Below, one piece after another: positions 8,683 through 17,796 of a stretch of DNA of 34,661 nt (position 1 is its first letter; each line of letters opens with the position of its first letter). The notes under the pieces were generated by a model. That model ran no database searches, was not told the DNA's origin, and was given only the letters and a program-made list of their open reading frames with translations. The position numbers and the translations under genes are program-made. The stretch is from Bacteroidales bacterium (lineage in GTDB: Bacteria; Bacteroidota; Bacteroidia; Bacteroidales; VadinHA17): assembly GCA_021163295.1 (NCBI GenBank), contig JAGGXD010000227.1, forward strand, positions 1 through 34,661, written 5' to 3'.

Positions 8683-9564
8683 ATGAAAAGAGATATTGTA
8701 AAAATAGACGAGGATTTATGCGATGGTTGTGGAGAATGCGTTCCTAACTGTCATGAGGGTGCTCTGCAAATTATTGATGGGAAAGCAAGATTAATAAGTG
8801 ACCTGATGTGTGATGGACTGGGTGCATGTTTAGGCCACTGTCCACAGAGCGCTATCACAATAGAGGAACGCGAAGCTGAACCATACGATGAGATAAAAGT
8901 AATGGTTGATATGGTAACTAAAGGTAAGAATGTTGTAGTTGCCCACTTAAAGCATTTAAAAGACCATGGAGAAAAGGACTTTCTTCATGATGGTATAACA
9001 TATTTATTAAACCATAAAGACGATTTGAATTTAGATGTAAATGAAATAATTAATGAAATTAAGGAGGAAAATAAAATGGAACAACATGAAGACAATTTAG
9101 CATGCGGATGTCCCGGGTCAATGGAAAGGAGCTTTGGAGGAAGTCAGGAATGTGGTACTGTGGCAGAATCGGTAAGTCAAAGATCAGAATTAACTCATTG
9201 GCCTGTTCAGATGCACCTGATTAATCCTGTTGCAGCAAATTTCAGGAATTCAGATGTTGTTATTGCAGCAGACTGTGTAGCTTTTTCATTAGGTAATTTT
9301 CATAATGACCATTTGAAAGGTAAAACCTTAGGTATTGCATGCCCGAAACTGGACTCAAATACAGAAGTTTATATTGAAAAATTCAGACAACTGATTGATG
9401 AGGCTAAAGTAAATACCATAACAGTTACGATGATGGAGGTGCCTTGTTGCGGTGGATTAATCCAGATGGTTAAAGCGGCTGCTGCAAAAGCAGAACGTAA
9501 AGTGCCAATAAAACAAATAATTGTTGGTGTTGAAGGCGGGATTCTTGACGAGCAATGGGCGTAA
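8683..9564 (+). CDS. Two-cluster ferredoxin-domain protein of anaerobes
   Basis: This is a 293-residue iron-sulfur protein. The N-terminal ferredoxin domain has CDGCGECVPNC (Cys 13, 16, 19, 23) and CDGLGACLGHC (Cys 43, 49, 53). The second motif lacks one of its four cysteines (Leu 46). The rest holds further cysteines (ACGCPGS about 143, IACPKLDSNT about 222, VPCCGG about 256) in a domain common in anaerobes, whose biochemical role I do not know. ATG at 8683 is preferred over TTG at 8629, because the latter lies upstream of the promoter box and the ferredoxin domain starts right after 8683. It is divergent from a Crp/Fnr regulator, and a shared operator implies control by it. An electron-carrier or redox-stress role is inference. 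Confidence 0.82.
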   Translation: MKRDIVKIDEDLCDGCGECVPNCHEGALQIIDGKARLISDLMCDGLGACLGHCPQSAITIEEREAEPYDEIKVMVDMVTKGKNVVVAHLKHLKDHGEKDFLHDGITYLLNHKDDLNLDVNEIINEIKEENKMEQHEDNLACGCPGSMERSFGGSQECGTVAESVSQRSELTHWPVQMHLINPVAANFRNSDVVIAADCVAFSLGNFHNDHLKGKTLGIACPKLDSNTEVYIEKFRQLIDEAKVNTITVTMMEVPCCGGLIQMVKAAAAKAERKVPIKQIIVGVEGGILDEQWA

Positions 9565-9690
9565 ATTTTATAATATAATGCAATAACATTATAGATTGAT
9601 TCTTTTTTGCATATTATATGTATTATACTGACATTTACAGCCCAATAAAATACTAACTTGCTTACATATAGCAGATAAACTGAATAAAAA

Positions 9691-10197
9691 ATGGAAAACA
9701 ACAAAAAACCTTTAAAAGTATTTCTTGATATTGAGGCTGATAATGAATCGTTAGGGCGAATAGAAATTGGATTGCAAACCGATATTGTTCCCAAAACATG
9801 TGAAAACTTTCGTGCTTTGTGTACAGGTGAAAAGGGCTTTGGATTCAAGGGCAGTATATTTCACCGGATCATCCCTGATTTCATGCTTCAGGGTGGAGAT
9901 TTTACGAATTTTAACGGAACAGGAGGCAAGTCTATTTACGGCGGGAAATTTGACGATGAGAATTTCAATCTCAGTCATACAAAACCCGGGCTATTGTCGA
10001 TGGCAAATGCGGGTCCGAATACAAATGGCTCGCAATTTTTTATCACAACAGTAGAAACTTCCTGGCTTGATGGGAAGCATGTGGTCTTTGGAATGGTAAC
10101 CGATGGTATGGATGTGGTTAAGCGTATAGAGGCATTAGGATCACCGGGTGGACAACCCTCGAAAAAGGTAATTATCCGGGATTGCGGACAACTGTAA
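9691..10197 (+). CDS. Eukaryote-like cyclophilin A peptidyl-prolyl isomerase
   Basis: This 168-residue cytoplasmic cyclophilin has no signal peptide and the long-loop CypA architecture. Motifs seen are [27 protein letters not shown] (catalytic Arg), [36 protein letters not shown], and [19 protein letters not shown] with the Trp that usually contributes to cyclosporin binding. It is much closer in pattern to eukaryotic CypA than to the window's other copy (6611-7216). Its 3' end is 4 bases from the convergent TPR gene, with no room for a separate terminator. Confidence 0.92.
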   Translation: MENNKKPLKVFLDIEADNESLGRIEIGLQTDIVPKTCENFRALCTGEKGFGFKGSIFHRIIPDFMLQGGDFTNFNGTGGKSIYGGKFDDENFNLSHTKPGLLSMANAGPNTNGSQFFITTVETSWLDGKHVVFGMVTDGMDVVKRIEALGSPGGQPSKKVIIRDCGQL

Positions 10198-10201
10198 CAG
10201 A

Positions 10202-11509
10202 TTATTTCTTTCCTTCAAAAAACAATTCCTCTCGTAGTCTTTTTACTTTGTCTTCAGCGTATTCTATTTGCCTTGAAAAGTTGCCCTTATCTTTATTATT
10301 TATGATCTTCATATAATACCCAATTGCTTTTTCCTTATCATTCAGATTTTGTTCATATATTTGGGCTATCTTGATAATAGCCTGATTTTTGTAATAATTT
10401 CCTGCATATTTTTTAAACTCAATATTAAAAATCTTTTCATAACGTAAAATGGCTTTCTCATATTCCTGTTTTTTTATATAACTCTGTGCCAGGTCGCTGT
10501 ATAATGAAAAAAGTGTAATTGGTTCATGTAATAAAAGACTAAGTGATTTTTCCAAATATATTGAACTTGAGTCAGGTTGATTAAGTTCCAGAAAAGTTTT
10601 TCCTAACCGGTGATATGTATCAGGGTCTTTAAATTCCTGAATGGCAATCAATAAAAACTTTTTAGCTTTCTGAAAGTCCTTTATCAGGTAATAGCTGGTC
10701 CCGATGCTTCTAAATATCCAGGGATCATTATATCCTAATTTAATTGCCGTTAAATAAGCAGGTATTGCCTGGAAGTGATGACTTCTATAATAGTGAAATT
10801 CCCCAAGGTCAAAATACAAGTCTGAATTTAAGGGTTCAATTTGGATGGCTTTATTCAGGAAACTCAAAGCCAGGTCATATTCTTTCAATGCCTGATAGAT
10901 CTTACTTAAATACCCATACGATTTTATATCCGTGCTGTCAATTTCAATTGCACGTTGAAACCAGGGGATTGCCTTTTTCGATTTTTTATCTTTGATTTTG
11001 CAAATCCCCATTTGACGAAACAGATAATTATTCAACGAATCCATTTCCGACAGGGTTTTATAAACGCGGAAAGCTTTATCAAATTCCTCCTTATTTTTAT
11101 AAATTCTTGTCAGGTATATTCCGGAAATATAGTTCGTTGTATCGAATTTGAATATATCCGAAAAAATTGAATCAGCACTATTGAGCATATTTAATGCGTA
11201 GCAAACTTTTCCAAACTCAACTCGAATATTGGTATTATCAGGGTTAAGGTCTAAAGCATCTCTAATTGACTTATAAGCTTTTTTATAATGATACACCGAC
11301 CTGTAGGCAATACTTTGTTTATAAAACAGTTCTGCACTAATATTTTGATTATTAATAGCACTGTCACACAAATATAAAGCCAGTTTGTAATCAGATGCAA
11401 TAAGGGCAAGATTTATCCTTTCTATAATTTTGTCCTCTTGTCCAAACATTTTTACCGGAAACAAAAACAATAGAAAAACAATTATGAATATACCGGAACC
11501 TGTTTTCAT
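10202..11509 (-). CDS. Exported TPR-repeat protein
   Basis: About 435 residues consist of a signal peptide (MKTGSGIFIIVFLLFLFPVKMFGQ) followed by roughly nine to ten tetratricopeptide repeats. Examples are AIPWFQRAIEIDSTDIKSYG, ALSFLNKAIQIEPLNSDLYF and AIPAYLTAIKLGYNDPWIF. The start at 11509 is chosen because the signal peptide begins there; an in-frame ATG at 11536 would add nine residues. TPR arrays mediate protein-protein contacts, here in the periplasm or at the membrane. No enzymatic domain is visible and the partner is unknown. Confidence 0.82.
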   Translation of the reverse strand: MKTGSGIFIIVFLLFLFPVKMFGQEDKIIERINLALIASDYKLALYLCDSAINNQNISAELFYKQSIAYRSVYHYKKAYKSIRDALDLNPDNTNIRVEFGKVCYALNMLNSADSIFSDIFKFDTTNYISGIYLTRIYKNKEEFDKAFRVYKTLSEMDSLNNYLFRQMGICKIKDKKSKKAIPWFQRAIEIDSTDIKSYGYLSKIYQALKEYDLALSFLNKAIQIEPLNSDLYFDLGEFHYYRSHHFQAIPAYLTAIKLGYNDPWIFRSIGTSYYLIKDFQKAKKFLLIAIQEFKDPDTYHRLGKTFLELNQPDSSSIYLEKSLSLLLHEPITLFSLYSDLAQSYIKKQEYEKAILRYEKIFNIEFKKYAGNYYKNQAIIKIAQIYEQNLNDKEKAIGYYMKIINNKDKGNFSRQIEYAEDKVKRLREELFFEGKK

Positions 11510-11686
11510 ATGGAGTTTATTATTAATAAATTGCAAATAATCTGAATCTAAAAGTACAATAAATAATTCTTTAAATTCCGACTTTGCAAAGTTCTTGCGA
11601 TTTGGTACGGGCGGACCGACTATTAACTAATTATTTATGAAACATGAAAATTATCTGTTAGCTAGAGGATTATTCAATTTGTGAAA

Positions 11687-12526
11687 CTATGTTACTATAC
11701 CCTTAATAAAGCTTTCCGTACATTTCTTAATATCCTGGTGATACCCTCCTTCAAGGACGGCAAATATATTTTGAAAAACCTGTCGAAGCCGGTAACCACA
11801 TTCATAATACATATTTAAAGAATAGTTTAAGTCAAGAATGCTGTCTTTTTCATATCCGTCGAAACCTGCAGAAACACCAACAACGTCCGGCTGGAACTTT
11901 TTTGCTATTTCAATAGCAATGTCAATAGCAGATAAGAATTCCCTGTCACCGCTTCCGGCAGGTAAAGGGAAATTCATGGTATAGCCTTTCCCTTCCCCTT
12001 CGCCTGTCTCATCAATTTTTCCTGTCCAGGGATAGGCATATTCCTGGTGCATGGAACAATATAATACCTTGTTGCTTTGGTAAAAAATTTCTTGTGTTCC
12101 ATCGCCATGATGACCGTCAATATCGAGGATAAAAACCTTTTTTCCCTCATTTACGAGTTTTTGTGTTGCAATGGCGATGTTATTAAAAAGGCAAAATCCG
12201 GCTGCGATTTCATGTTTTGCGTGATGTCCGGGTGGACGGACAATGGCGAAATCGTTATTTTCAGAAGCAAGAATCGTTAAACCCACAGCCAGGCATGCTG
12301 CTTCATAACTCTCCGGAGTAACCATTACTTCTGCAAGAATAGTGTTTTGATAGCATGCCTCTTTAACCTGTTTAACATGTTTTTCGCTGTGAACCAATTG
12401 AATATATTCTTCCCCGTTTCTTACCGTGTTTTCGAACTGATCGATAAATTCACTGATACGGTAAGCTCCTTCAGCACTGCTTTCAACATTATGCTGTAAG
12501 AATTTCTTGTTAAAAAGTACATTCAT
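11687..12526 (-). CDS. Histone-deacetylase-family amidohydrolase
   Basis: This 279-residue protein has the arginase/deacetylase fold that removes acetyl groups from amines or lysines using one zinc. Diagnostic segments are RPPGHHAKHEIAAGFCLFNN (tandem His), FILDIDGHHGDGTQEIF (Asp/His zinc ligands and charge relay), SMHQEYAYPWTG, and VVGVSAGFDGYEKD (second zinc Asp). The length is somewhat short for bacterial class II-type HDAC or acetylpolyamine amidohydrolase, so the substrate cannot be stated. It is transcribed with the same polarity as the S9 peptidase gene upstream, with a 147-base gap containing a short tandem repeat, so cotranscription is uncertain. Confidence 0.88.
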   Translation of the reverse strand: MNVLFNKKFLQHNVESSAEGAYRISEFIDQFENTVRNGEEYIQLVHSEKHVKQVKEACYQNTILAEVMVTPESYEAACLAVGLTILASENNDFAIVRPPGHHAKHEIAAGFCLFNNIAIATQKLVNEGKKVFILDIDGHHGDGTQEIFYQSNKVLYCSMHQEYAYPWTGKIDETGEGEGKGYTMNFPLPAGSGDREFLSAIDIAIEIAKKFQPDVVGVSAGFDGYEKDSILDLNYSLNMYYECGYRLRQVFQNIFAVLEGGYHQDIKKCTESFIKGIVT

Positions 12527-12640
12527 TCTTAAATTATTAACAGTGTAACCTTCCTGCTTTTTGACTGTTAGACTTTTAGGCTTTTGACCTTTTACATTTT
12601 CTCATTTTCACATCTTCTCTTCTTTCTTCACCTTTCTCTT

Positions 12641-12670
12641 CTTTGCGCCTCTGCATCTCTGCGTCTCTGC
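12641..12670. repeat. 8-bp tandem repeat, about four units
   Basis: On the minus strand the sequence reads as GCAGAGAC, GCAGAGAT, GCAGAGGC, then a degenerate GCAAAGAA. It starts immediately after the S9 peptidase stop. This string is often found between Bacteroidota genes (general knowledge); a role is not known. Confidence 0.6.
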
Positions 12671-12673
12671 GAT

Positions 12674-14872
12674 TTATTCTTCTTCCTCATCCAGCTCTTT
12701 ACCAAGAAAATGCTTAAACCAGAACTGTACACCTTCCCTTGTTGAATGAACCCGTTTTGGTCCGCCCCAGCCATGACGTCCGCCGGGGTATAACATAAGT
12801 TCAAAATCTTTGCCAAGGTCTTCCATCTTTGATATCAGTTGAATAATGTTTTGCATATGTACATTATCATCCATTGTTCCGTGCGTAACAAGAACATACC
12901 CTTTATATTTATCAGCATGGGTCATTACAGAACCGTATTCGTATCCTTCAGGATTTTGTTCAGGTGTGTCCATATACCTTTCTGTATAGACATCATCATA
13001 TAACCTCCAGTCAGTGACAGCCGAACCGGCAAGTCCATGGGTGAAATAATCAGCTCCTGCAGTCATCGCCATTAAGGTCATATAGCCACCATAACTGCTA
13101 CCTGTAATACCAATTCGTGTGGAATCAATAAAAGGCTTTTCCCTTAACCATTTTACTGCTTCAATATAATCGTGTGTTTCCCACTTCCCAAGGTTCCTAT
13201 GCATAAGCGCAACACCTTTTTTTCCAAAATGACCGCTGCCCCGGTGATCAACCGAAATGGTAATAATTCCATGCTGAGCATAATAATGATCGCTTAATGA
13301 ATACGCGGCTGAATTTCTTACTGACGCTGCATTCGGACCACCATATATTGAAAATCGCACAGGGTATTTTTTTGTTTTGTCAAAATCGGGTGGGAGAGTC
13401 CATTTTGCAGGTAAATCCCAGCCATCTGATGTAGGAATTGTAAATAGTTCAACTTTCCCGAGATTATAATCATCCATTATATCTGATTTCGAATCCCCAA
13501 GCAGACGGATAGATTTCCCTTTTGATGAAAAAAGTTCCATTTTTGATGGAGTATTGATATTGCTGTATGTGTCAATAAAATATTTCCCTTCAGGAGAAAC
13601 ATTTACCCTGTGGGTTCCCTGAACTGATGTAAGCTTTTTTAATTCTTTTCCATTCAGTTTGATACTGAACAGATGATTCTCGGTTGATTCGCCTCCTGTT
13701 CCTGTAAAATATACAATTTTCTTCTTTTCCACCACTTTTGAAATACCGGTTACACGCCAGTCAAAATGGGTAACTTTATTTATTAACTTCCCCGACATAT
13801 TGTAGTAGTATATGTTTCTCCATCCATCTGCGTCACTTCTCAGCAGAAAACCGCTACCATCCTCGAAAAAGTAAAGATCTTCAAAAAACTCAACCCATGA
13901 TTCTTGCTTTTCATTGTATATTTCCGTTTTCTTTCCCGTTTCCGGATCAGATGAGAATAATATTATCTCATCCTGGTCGCGTGGCATATACTGGTATATT
14001 AAATATTTAGAATCCCTGGTCCAGAAAGGCCATGCAACATACCTGTCAACTCCCTCATTTGTATCTATCCATACTGTTTTTGCTGTTTCTATATCTGCTA
14101 TACCCAGTCGTACTTCCGGATTAGGATCACCCGGTTTTGGATAAGGTGTTACTTCCAGTTCCCCGTGAATACCATCTGCCCTGAAAAGGGTAAATTCAGG
14201 AACAGGATTATCATCAAACCTGAGGTAAGCCAGTTTTTTACTGTCAGGCGACCACCAGAATGCACGGTAACGTGAACCGCGTCCAAGAATTTCCTCATAG
14301 TAAACCCATGAAGCCCAGCCGTTATATATACGATTTGTCCCATCATTTGTCAATTGTATCTCTTCTCCTGTAGCCAGATCAACAACGAATAAATTATGGT
14401 CACGTGTAAAAGCTATCTTAGTAGCATCAGGTGAAAAAGTAACATTCTTTTCTTCTGATTCCGAATCCGTAAGTTGTTTAAATTCTTCTTCAGGTAAATT
14501 ATAATAATAGAGGTTATTTTCTTTCCGGAAAATAAAGTTATTCATGTCATCTGTTTTTGTTTCACTTTTACGCAAAGTAAAACCTTCAGGAAGTTTTTTA
14601 TTGAATTCTTCATAATCCAGGTAAACACTTTCCTTTCCGGTAAGTGCATTTACTTTCATAACAATTTGTTTCTTGTCTTTATTTTTTGATTCAAGATAAT
14701 AGTTGTCATCAAGCCAATTTGAAATTCGTGGAAGCGGGTTAGTTAACCGGGGTTCCCCGCGAGAAAATACCTGCTCATAAGTAAGATCCTTTTTTTGTGA
14801 AAATACTTTATTGAAAAACAAAGTTCCCGATATGATCAGGAACAACAATGGGATAATTTTTTTATATTTCAT
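12674..14872 (-). CDS. Exported S9B dipeptidyl peptidase IV
   Basis: This 732-residue prolyl-oligopeptidase-family serine peptidase cleaves Xaa-Pro dipeptides from peptide N-termini. A signal peptide (MKYKKIIPLLFLIISGTLFFNKVFS) sends it to the periplasm or surface. Residues about 90-450 form the DPP IV beta-propeller, with the double-Glu anchor in WVYYEEILGRGSRYR that binds the substrate amino terminus. The alpha/beta hydrolase domain carries the triad: Ser593 in GSSYGGYM, Asp in THGTMDDNVH (about 668), and His700 in GGRHGWGG. The C-terminus is acidic (LDEEEE). Length and motifs are complete. It fits proteolytic, amino-acid-using Bacteroidota. Confidence 0.93.
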   Translation of the reverse strand: MKYKKIIPLLFLIISGTLFFNKVFSQKKDLTYEQVFSRGEPRLTNPLPRISNWLDDNYYLESKNKDKKQIVMKVNALTGKESVYLDYEEFNKKLPEGFTLRKSETKTDDMNNFIFRKENNLYYYNLPEEEFKQLTDSESEEKNVTFSPDATKIAFTRDHNLFVVDLATGEEIQLTNDGTNRIYNGWASWVYYEEILGRGSRYRAFWWSPDSKKLAYLRFDDNPVPEFTLFRADGIHGELEVTPYPKPGDPNPEVRLGIADIETAKTVWIDTNEGVDRYVAWPFWTRDSKYLIYQYMPRDQDEIILFSSDPETGKKTEIYNEKQESWVEFFEDLYFFEDGSGFLLRSDADGWRNIYYYNMSGKLINKVTHFDWRVTGISKVVEKKKIVYFTGTGGESTENHLFSIKLNGKELKKLTSVQGTHRVNVSPEGKYFIDTYSNINTPSKMELFSSKGKSIRLLGDSKSDIMDDYNLGKVELFTIPTSDGWDLPAKWTLPPDFDKTKKYPVRFSIYGGPNAASVRNSAAYSLSDHYYAQHGIITISVDHRGSGHFGKKGVALMHRNLGKWETHDYIEAVKWLREKPFIDSTRIGITGSSYGGYMTLMAMTAGADYFTHGLAGSAVTDWRLYDDVYTERYMDTPEQNPEGYEYGSVMTHADKYKGYVLVTHGTMDDNVHMQNIIQLISKMEDLGKDFELMLYPGGRHGWGGPKRVHSTREGVQFWFKHFLGKELDEEEE

Positions 14873-15023
14873 GACCTTGTTTTGGTTAGTAAATAGTTAA
14901 TAATAATGATTGTATGTTAATCATTTATGAATATTATATTTAATTATTATTTATTGATTTATAAAATGTTCAATTTAACAAATTTTATACAGAACAAGTT
15001 TCTTTATCGAAAAAAAGTAATCT

Positions 15024-15056
15024 TTTGTTTCAAGCCTTTATTTTTTATTACCTTTA
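15024..15056 (+). promoter_or_regulatory. Promoter of the mlaEFD-like operon
   Basis: TTTG at 15024-15027, a 21-base spacer, then TACCTTTA at 15049-15056 (one mismatch to TAnnTTTG). The first gene starts 50 bases downstream. The rest of 14873-15105 is plain AT-rich sequence. Confidence 0.5.
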
Positions 15057-15105
15057 ATACATAATTACTATTGCCTAAACCCTGGCCCTTATTATTTAAA
15101 AACAT

Positions 15106-15897
15106 ATGAAATTTCAATACATATATAATTGGTTACCTGATCTTGTCATAGATCTGTTTATTGAGGTTGGGGAACTTGCGCGTTTTACACAAAGGTTTTT
15201 TAAGGAGCTTTTTCGTCCACCGTTTGAATTCAATGAGTTTTTATACCAGTCATATATTGTTGGAGCCAGGTCTTTGGGTCTCATAGGTTTAACCGGGTTT
15301 ATTTTAGGCCTGGTAATGACATTACAATCGCGTCCGGTATTAATGGAGTTTGGAGCTGAAGCATGGTTGCCCGGAATGGTTTCTGTTTCGATAGTCACTG
15401 AAATAGGACCGGTTATTACAGCATTGATCTGTGCAGGAAAAATAGCTTCACAGTTTGGGGCAGTTCTCGGATCTATGAGGGTTACTGAGCAGATTGATGC
15501 TATGGAAGTTTCAGGTGTTAACCCCATAAATTACCTGGTTGTTACAAGGGTTCTGGCAACAGTATTTATGGTACCATTACTTGTATTATATGCTGATGCA
15601 ATAGCACTTGCAGGGAGTTTTTTAGCAGTTAATATTAATGGTAATATATCTGCAACCCTTTTCGTTTTTAATGTATTTGATGTACTGCACTTTTCCGATT
15701 TGCTCCCGGCAGTGGTAAAAACCATTTTCTTCGGGTTTATGATAGGGATAATAGGTTGCTATAAGGGATATTTTGCCGGTTTCGGAACTGAAGGAGTTGG
15801 TAAAGCAGCCAATACCGCTGTTGTAAGTGCTTCGCTGGCTATTTTTCTGATCGACCTGATTGCCGTACAGGTTACGCATATAATATATTTGCACTAA
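15106..15897 (+). CDS. mlaE: MlaE-family ABC transporter permease
   Basis: This is the inner-membrane permease of an MCE/Mla phospholipid transport system (263 residues). It has an N-terminal amphipathic part followed by about five membrane segments. Family signatures are LGLIGLTGFILGLVMTLQS, GPVITALICAGKIASQFGA, and MRVTEQIDAMEVSGVNPINY followed by LVVTRVLATVFMVPLL. It is the first gene of a three-gene operon with the ATPase (25 bases downstream) and the MCE protein. Mla-type systems move phospholipids between the membranes to maintain outer-membrane asymmetry; the direction here is not known. Confidence 0.9.
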   Translation: MKFQYIYNWLPDLVIDLFIEVGELARFTQRFFKELFRPPFEFNEFLYQSYIVGARSLGLIGLTGFILGLVMTLQSRPVLMEFGAEAWLPGMVSVSIVTEIGPVITALICAGKIASQFGAVLGSMRVTEQIDAMEVSGVNPINYLVVTRVLATVFMVPLLVLYADAIALAGSFLAVNINGNISATLFVFNVFDVLHFSDLLPAVVKTIFFGFMIGIIGCYKGYFAGFGTEGVGKAANTAVVSASLAIFLIDLIAVQVTHIIYLH

Positions 15898-15922
15898 ATA
15901 TTCTATAAGTTAATAGGGGTTT

Positions 15923-16651
15923 ATGGATTATGTTATTGAAATAGAGAATCTGAAGAAGGCTTTTGAAGGTAAGGAGATACTGAAAGGTATAAATCTCCAT
16001 CTTCCGAGAGAAGAAAATCTTGCTGTATGTGGAAAATCCGGAATTGGGAAATCAGTCCTGATAAAATGCATGGTTGGATTGATGCAGCCTGATTCAGGGA
16101 AGATAAATGTTCTGGGTAAAGATATGATGAACCCTTCATTAAAAGACCTGGAGTTCATTAGAGGTAAAATAGGGTTTGTTTTTCAGGGTTCTGCATTGTA
16201 CGACTCTATGTCTGTCAGGGAGAATCTTTCATTTACACTTAAACGAAGTGCTTTTTCAGGTACGAAAACGGCAATTACCGAAAGAGTGGAAGAAGTTCTT
16301 AAGAGTGTTGGATTGGTTGAAGCAATTGATAAGATGCCGGCAGAACTGTCAGGTGGAATGAAGAAACGGGTTGGGTTAGCGCGGACTCTGATCAAAAATC
16401 CGGAAATTATATTATATGATGAACCTACAACAGGCCTTGATCCGGCAACTTCAATGGAAATCAGTGAAATGATACTTGATGTACGAAAAAGTCAGAAAGC
16501 TACATCTATCATTATTACTCATGATATGAATTGTGTGAAAATGACTTCCGACAGGATACTCATAATTCGCGACGGATTAATATATGCAGAAGGTTCATTC
16601 GAACAATTACAATCATCGGATGACCATTGGGTAAACTCATTTTTTCAATAA
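15923..16651 (+). CDS. mlaF: MlaF-family ABC transporter ATPase
   Basis: This 242-residue cytoplasmic ATPase drives the MlaE permease. Walker A is GKSGIGKS (residues 37-44), the Q-loop region is IGFVFQGSALYDSM, the ABC signature is LSGGMKKRVGLAR, Walker B is IILYDEPTTGLDP, and the H-loop is IITHDM, so all catalytic elements are intact. The phrase ALYDSMSVREN and the MKKRVGLAR variant are typical of the MlaF branch rather than generic importers. Confidence 0.92.
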   Translation: MDYVIEIENLKKAFEGKEILKGINLHLPREENLAVCGKSGIGKSVLIKCMVGLMQPDSGKINVLGKDMMNPSLKDLEFIRGKIGFVFQGSALYDSMSVRENLSFTLKRSAFSGTKTAITERVEEVLKSVGLVEAIDKMPAELSGGMKKRVGLARTLIKNPEIILYDEPTTGLDPATSMEISEMILDVRKSQKATSIIITHDMNCVKMTSDRILIIRDGLIYAEGSFEQLQSSDDHWVNSFFQ

Positions 16652-16666
16652 AGAGGAGGAATAACT

Positions 16667-17728
16667 ATGCAAATGAATAGAAATAAATCCATAAAATTGG
16701 GCCTGTTTATCAGTGTCGGAATAATAATCCTTATTCTGGGTATTTATTTTATTGGACTTCGGCAAAGTATTTTTGGAACCTCGCTCAATGTCAGGGGAAT
16801 ATTTACCGATGTAAAAGGACTACAAATTGGTAGTAATGTCAGGTTCGCAGGTATTGATATCGGGGCAGTACGCAATATTACTATTATCAATGATACATCA
16901 ATTCTGGTGGATTTTATGTTGGATAAAGATGTTAATAAATTTATCAGAAAAGATTCAAAAGCAGTAATAACAGTTACAGGATTACTCGGAAATAAAGTAG
17001 TGAATATAATGCCGGGCTCTTTTAGCAGTGAAATTATTGAGGAAGGGGATATTATCCCTACCGATCAGGGTGTTGAAATTTCAGATATATTGCAGGAATT
17101 GGAAAAATCTTCACGAAATACTACTGTTGTTACCCGTAACCTTGTAGGTATAACGGATAAGATTAATAGAGGGGAAGGAATATTTGGGCAGATATTCGCA
17201 GATACTGTTTTTTCACAAAATCTTGATCGGATTGGTGCTAAAACAGCCAGACTGACAGATAATATTGCTATAATAACAGATCAGATTGTTAATGAATATG
17301 GATTGGTTGGACATCTTTTATCTGACACTTCTTTGGTAAAGGAATTACACCAGGTAAGTGATAACCTGACCATTGCATCAGAAAACCTGATGAATATTAC
17401 CGAAAAAATAAACCAGGGTGAAGGAATCTTCGGAAAAGCTTTTACTGATACCTCTTTTCTTCAAAATATTGTACAGACAAGCGCCCGTACAAGGGAAGCA
17501 ACAAAAAACCTGGCCGAAATAACCAACCAGATAAAAAAAGGGAAAGGTTTTATAAATAAATTGTTGACTGACAGCACTTTCTCAGATAGTATTTCTGTAA
17601 CTCTTGAAAACCTGAACCGTGGAATTATTGAGGTTCAGGAAGCATCCGATGCTGTAGAACGAAGCTGGCTTATTAGGCTCTTCTCAGGAAATAAGAAAAA
17701 AGAAAGAAAGATGAAAAAACAAAAATAA
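16667..17728 (+). CDS. mlaD: MlaD/MCE-domain protein
   Basis: This 353-residue protein has one N-terminal membrane anchor (about residues 9-29, LGLFISVGIIILILGIYFIG) and one MCE domain (about 38-118: VRGIFTDVKGLQIGSNVRFA ... VTGLLGNKVVNIMPG). A long alpha-helical tail with repeated units follows, in which GEGIFG(Q/K)xFxDTxFxQN-like motifs recur near residues 165, 247 and 290. In the Mla family this protein binds lipid between MlaE and the outer-membrane partner. The tail is longer than in E. coli MlaD and may form a periplasm-spanning coil (inference). A GGAGGA ribosome binding site precedes the ATG. Confidence 0.88.
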   Translation: MQMNRNKSIKLGLFISVGIIILILGIYFIGLRQSIFGTSLNVRGIFTDVKGLQIGSNVRFAGIDIGAVRNITIINDTSILVDFMLDKDVNKFIRKDSKAVITVTGLLGNKVVNIMPGSFSSEIIEEGDIIPTDQGVEISDILQELEKSSRNTTVVTRNLVGITDKINRGEGIFGQIFADTVFSQNLDRIGAKTARLTDNIAIITDQIVNEYGLVGHLLSDTSLVKELHQVSDNLTIASENLMNITEKINQGEGIFGKAFTDTSFLQNIVQTSARTREATKNLAEITNQIKKGKGFINKLLTDSTFSDSISVTLENLNRGIIEVQEASDAVERSWLIRLFSGNKKKERKMKKQK

Positions 17729-17762
17729 AAAAAGCACCTGCCAACCGGCAGATGCTTTTTTA
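17727..17762 (+). terminator. Rho-independent terminator of the mla-like operon
   Basis: The stem AAAAAGCA-C-CTGCC, loop AACC, and GGCAG-A-TGCTTTTT form a strong A/T-flanked hairpin. It starts at the mlaD stop codon and ends in a T-run. The A and T tracts make it usable in both directions, towards the minus-strand remnant at 17797 as well. Confidence 0.85.
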
Positions 17763-17796
17763 TTTATTAACCCGAAACTCTCTAATTCAACATCTT

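Noticed and set aside
9369-9848. 159-codon minus-strand frame between the ferredoxin-like and cyclophilin genes
   Set aside because: It overlaps two well-supported plus-strand genes, has no domain features and is a shadow frame.
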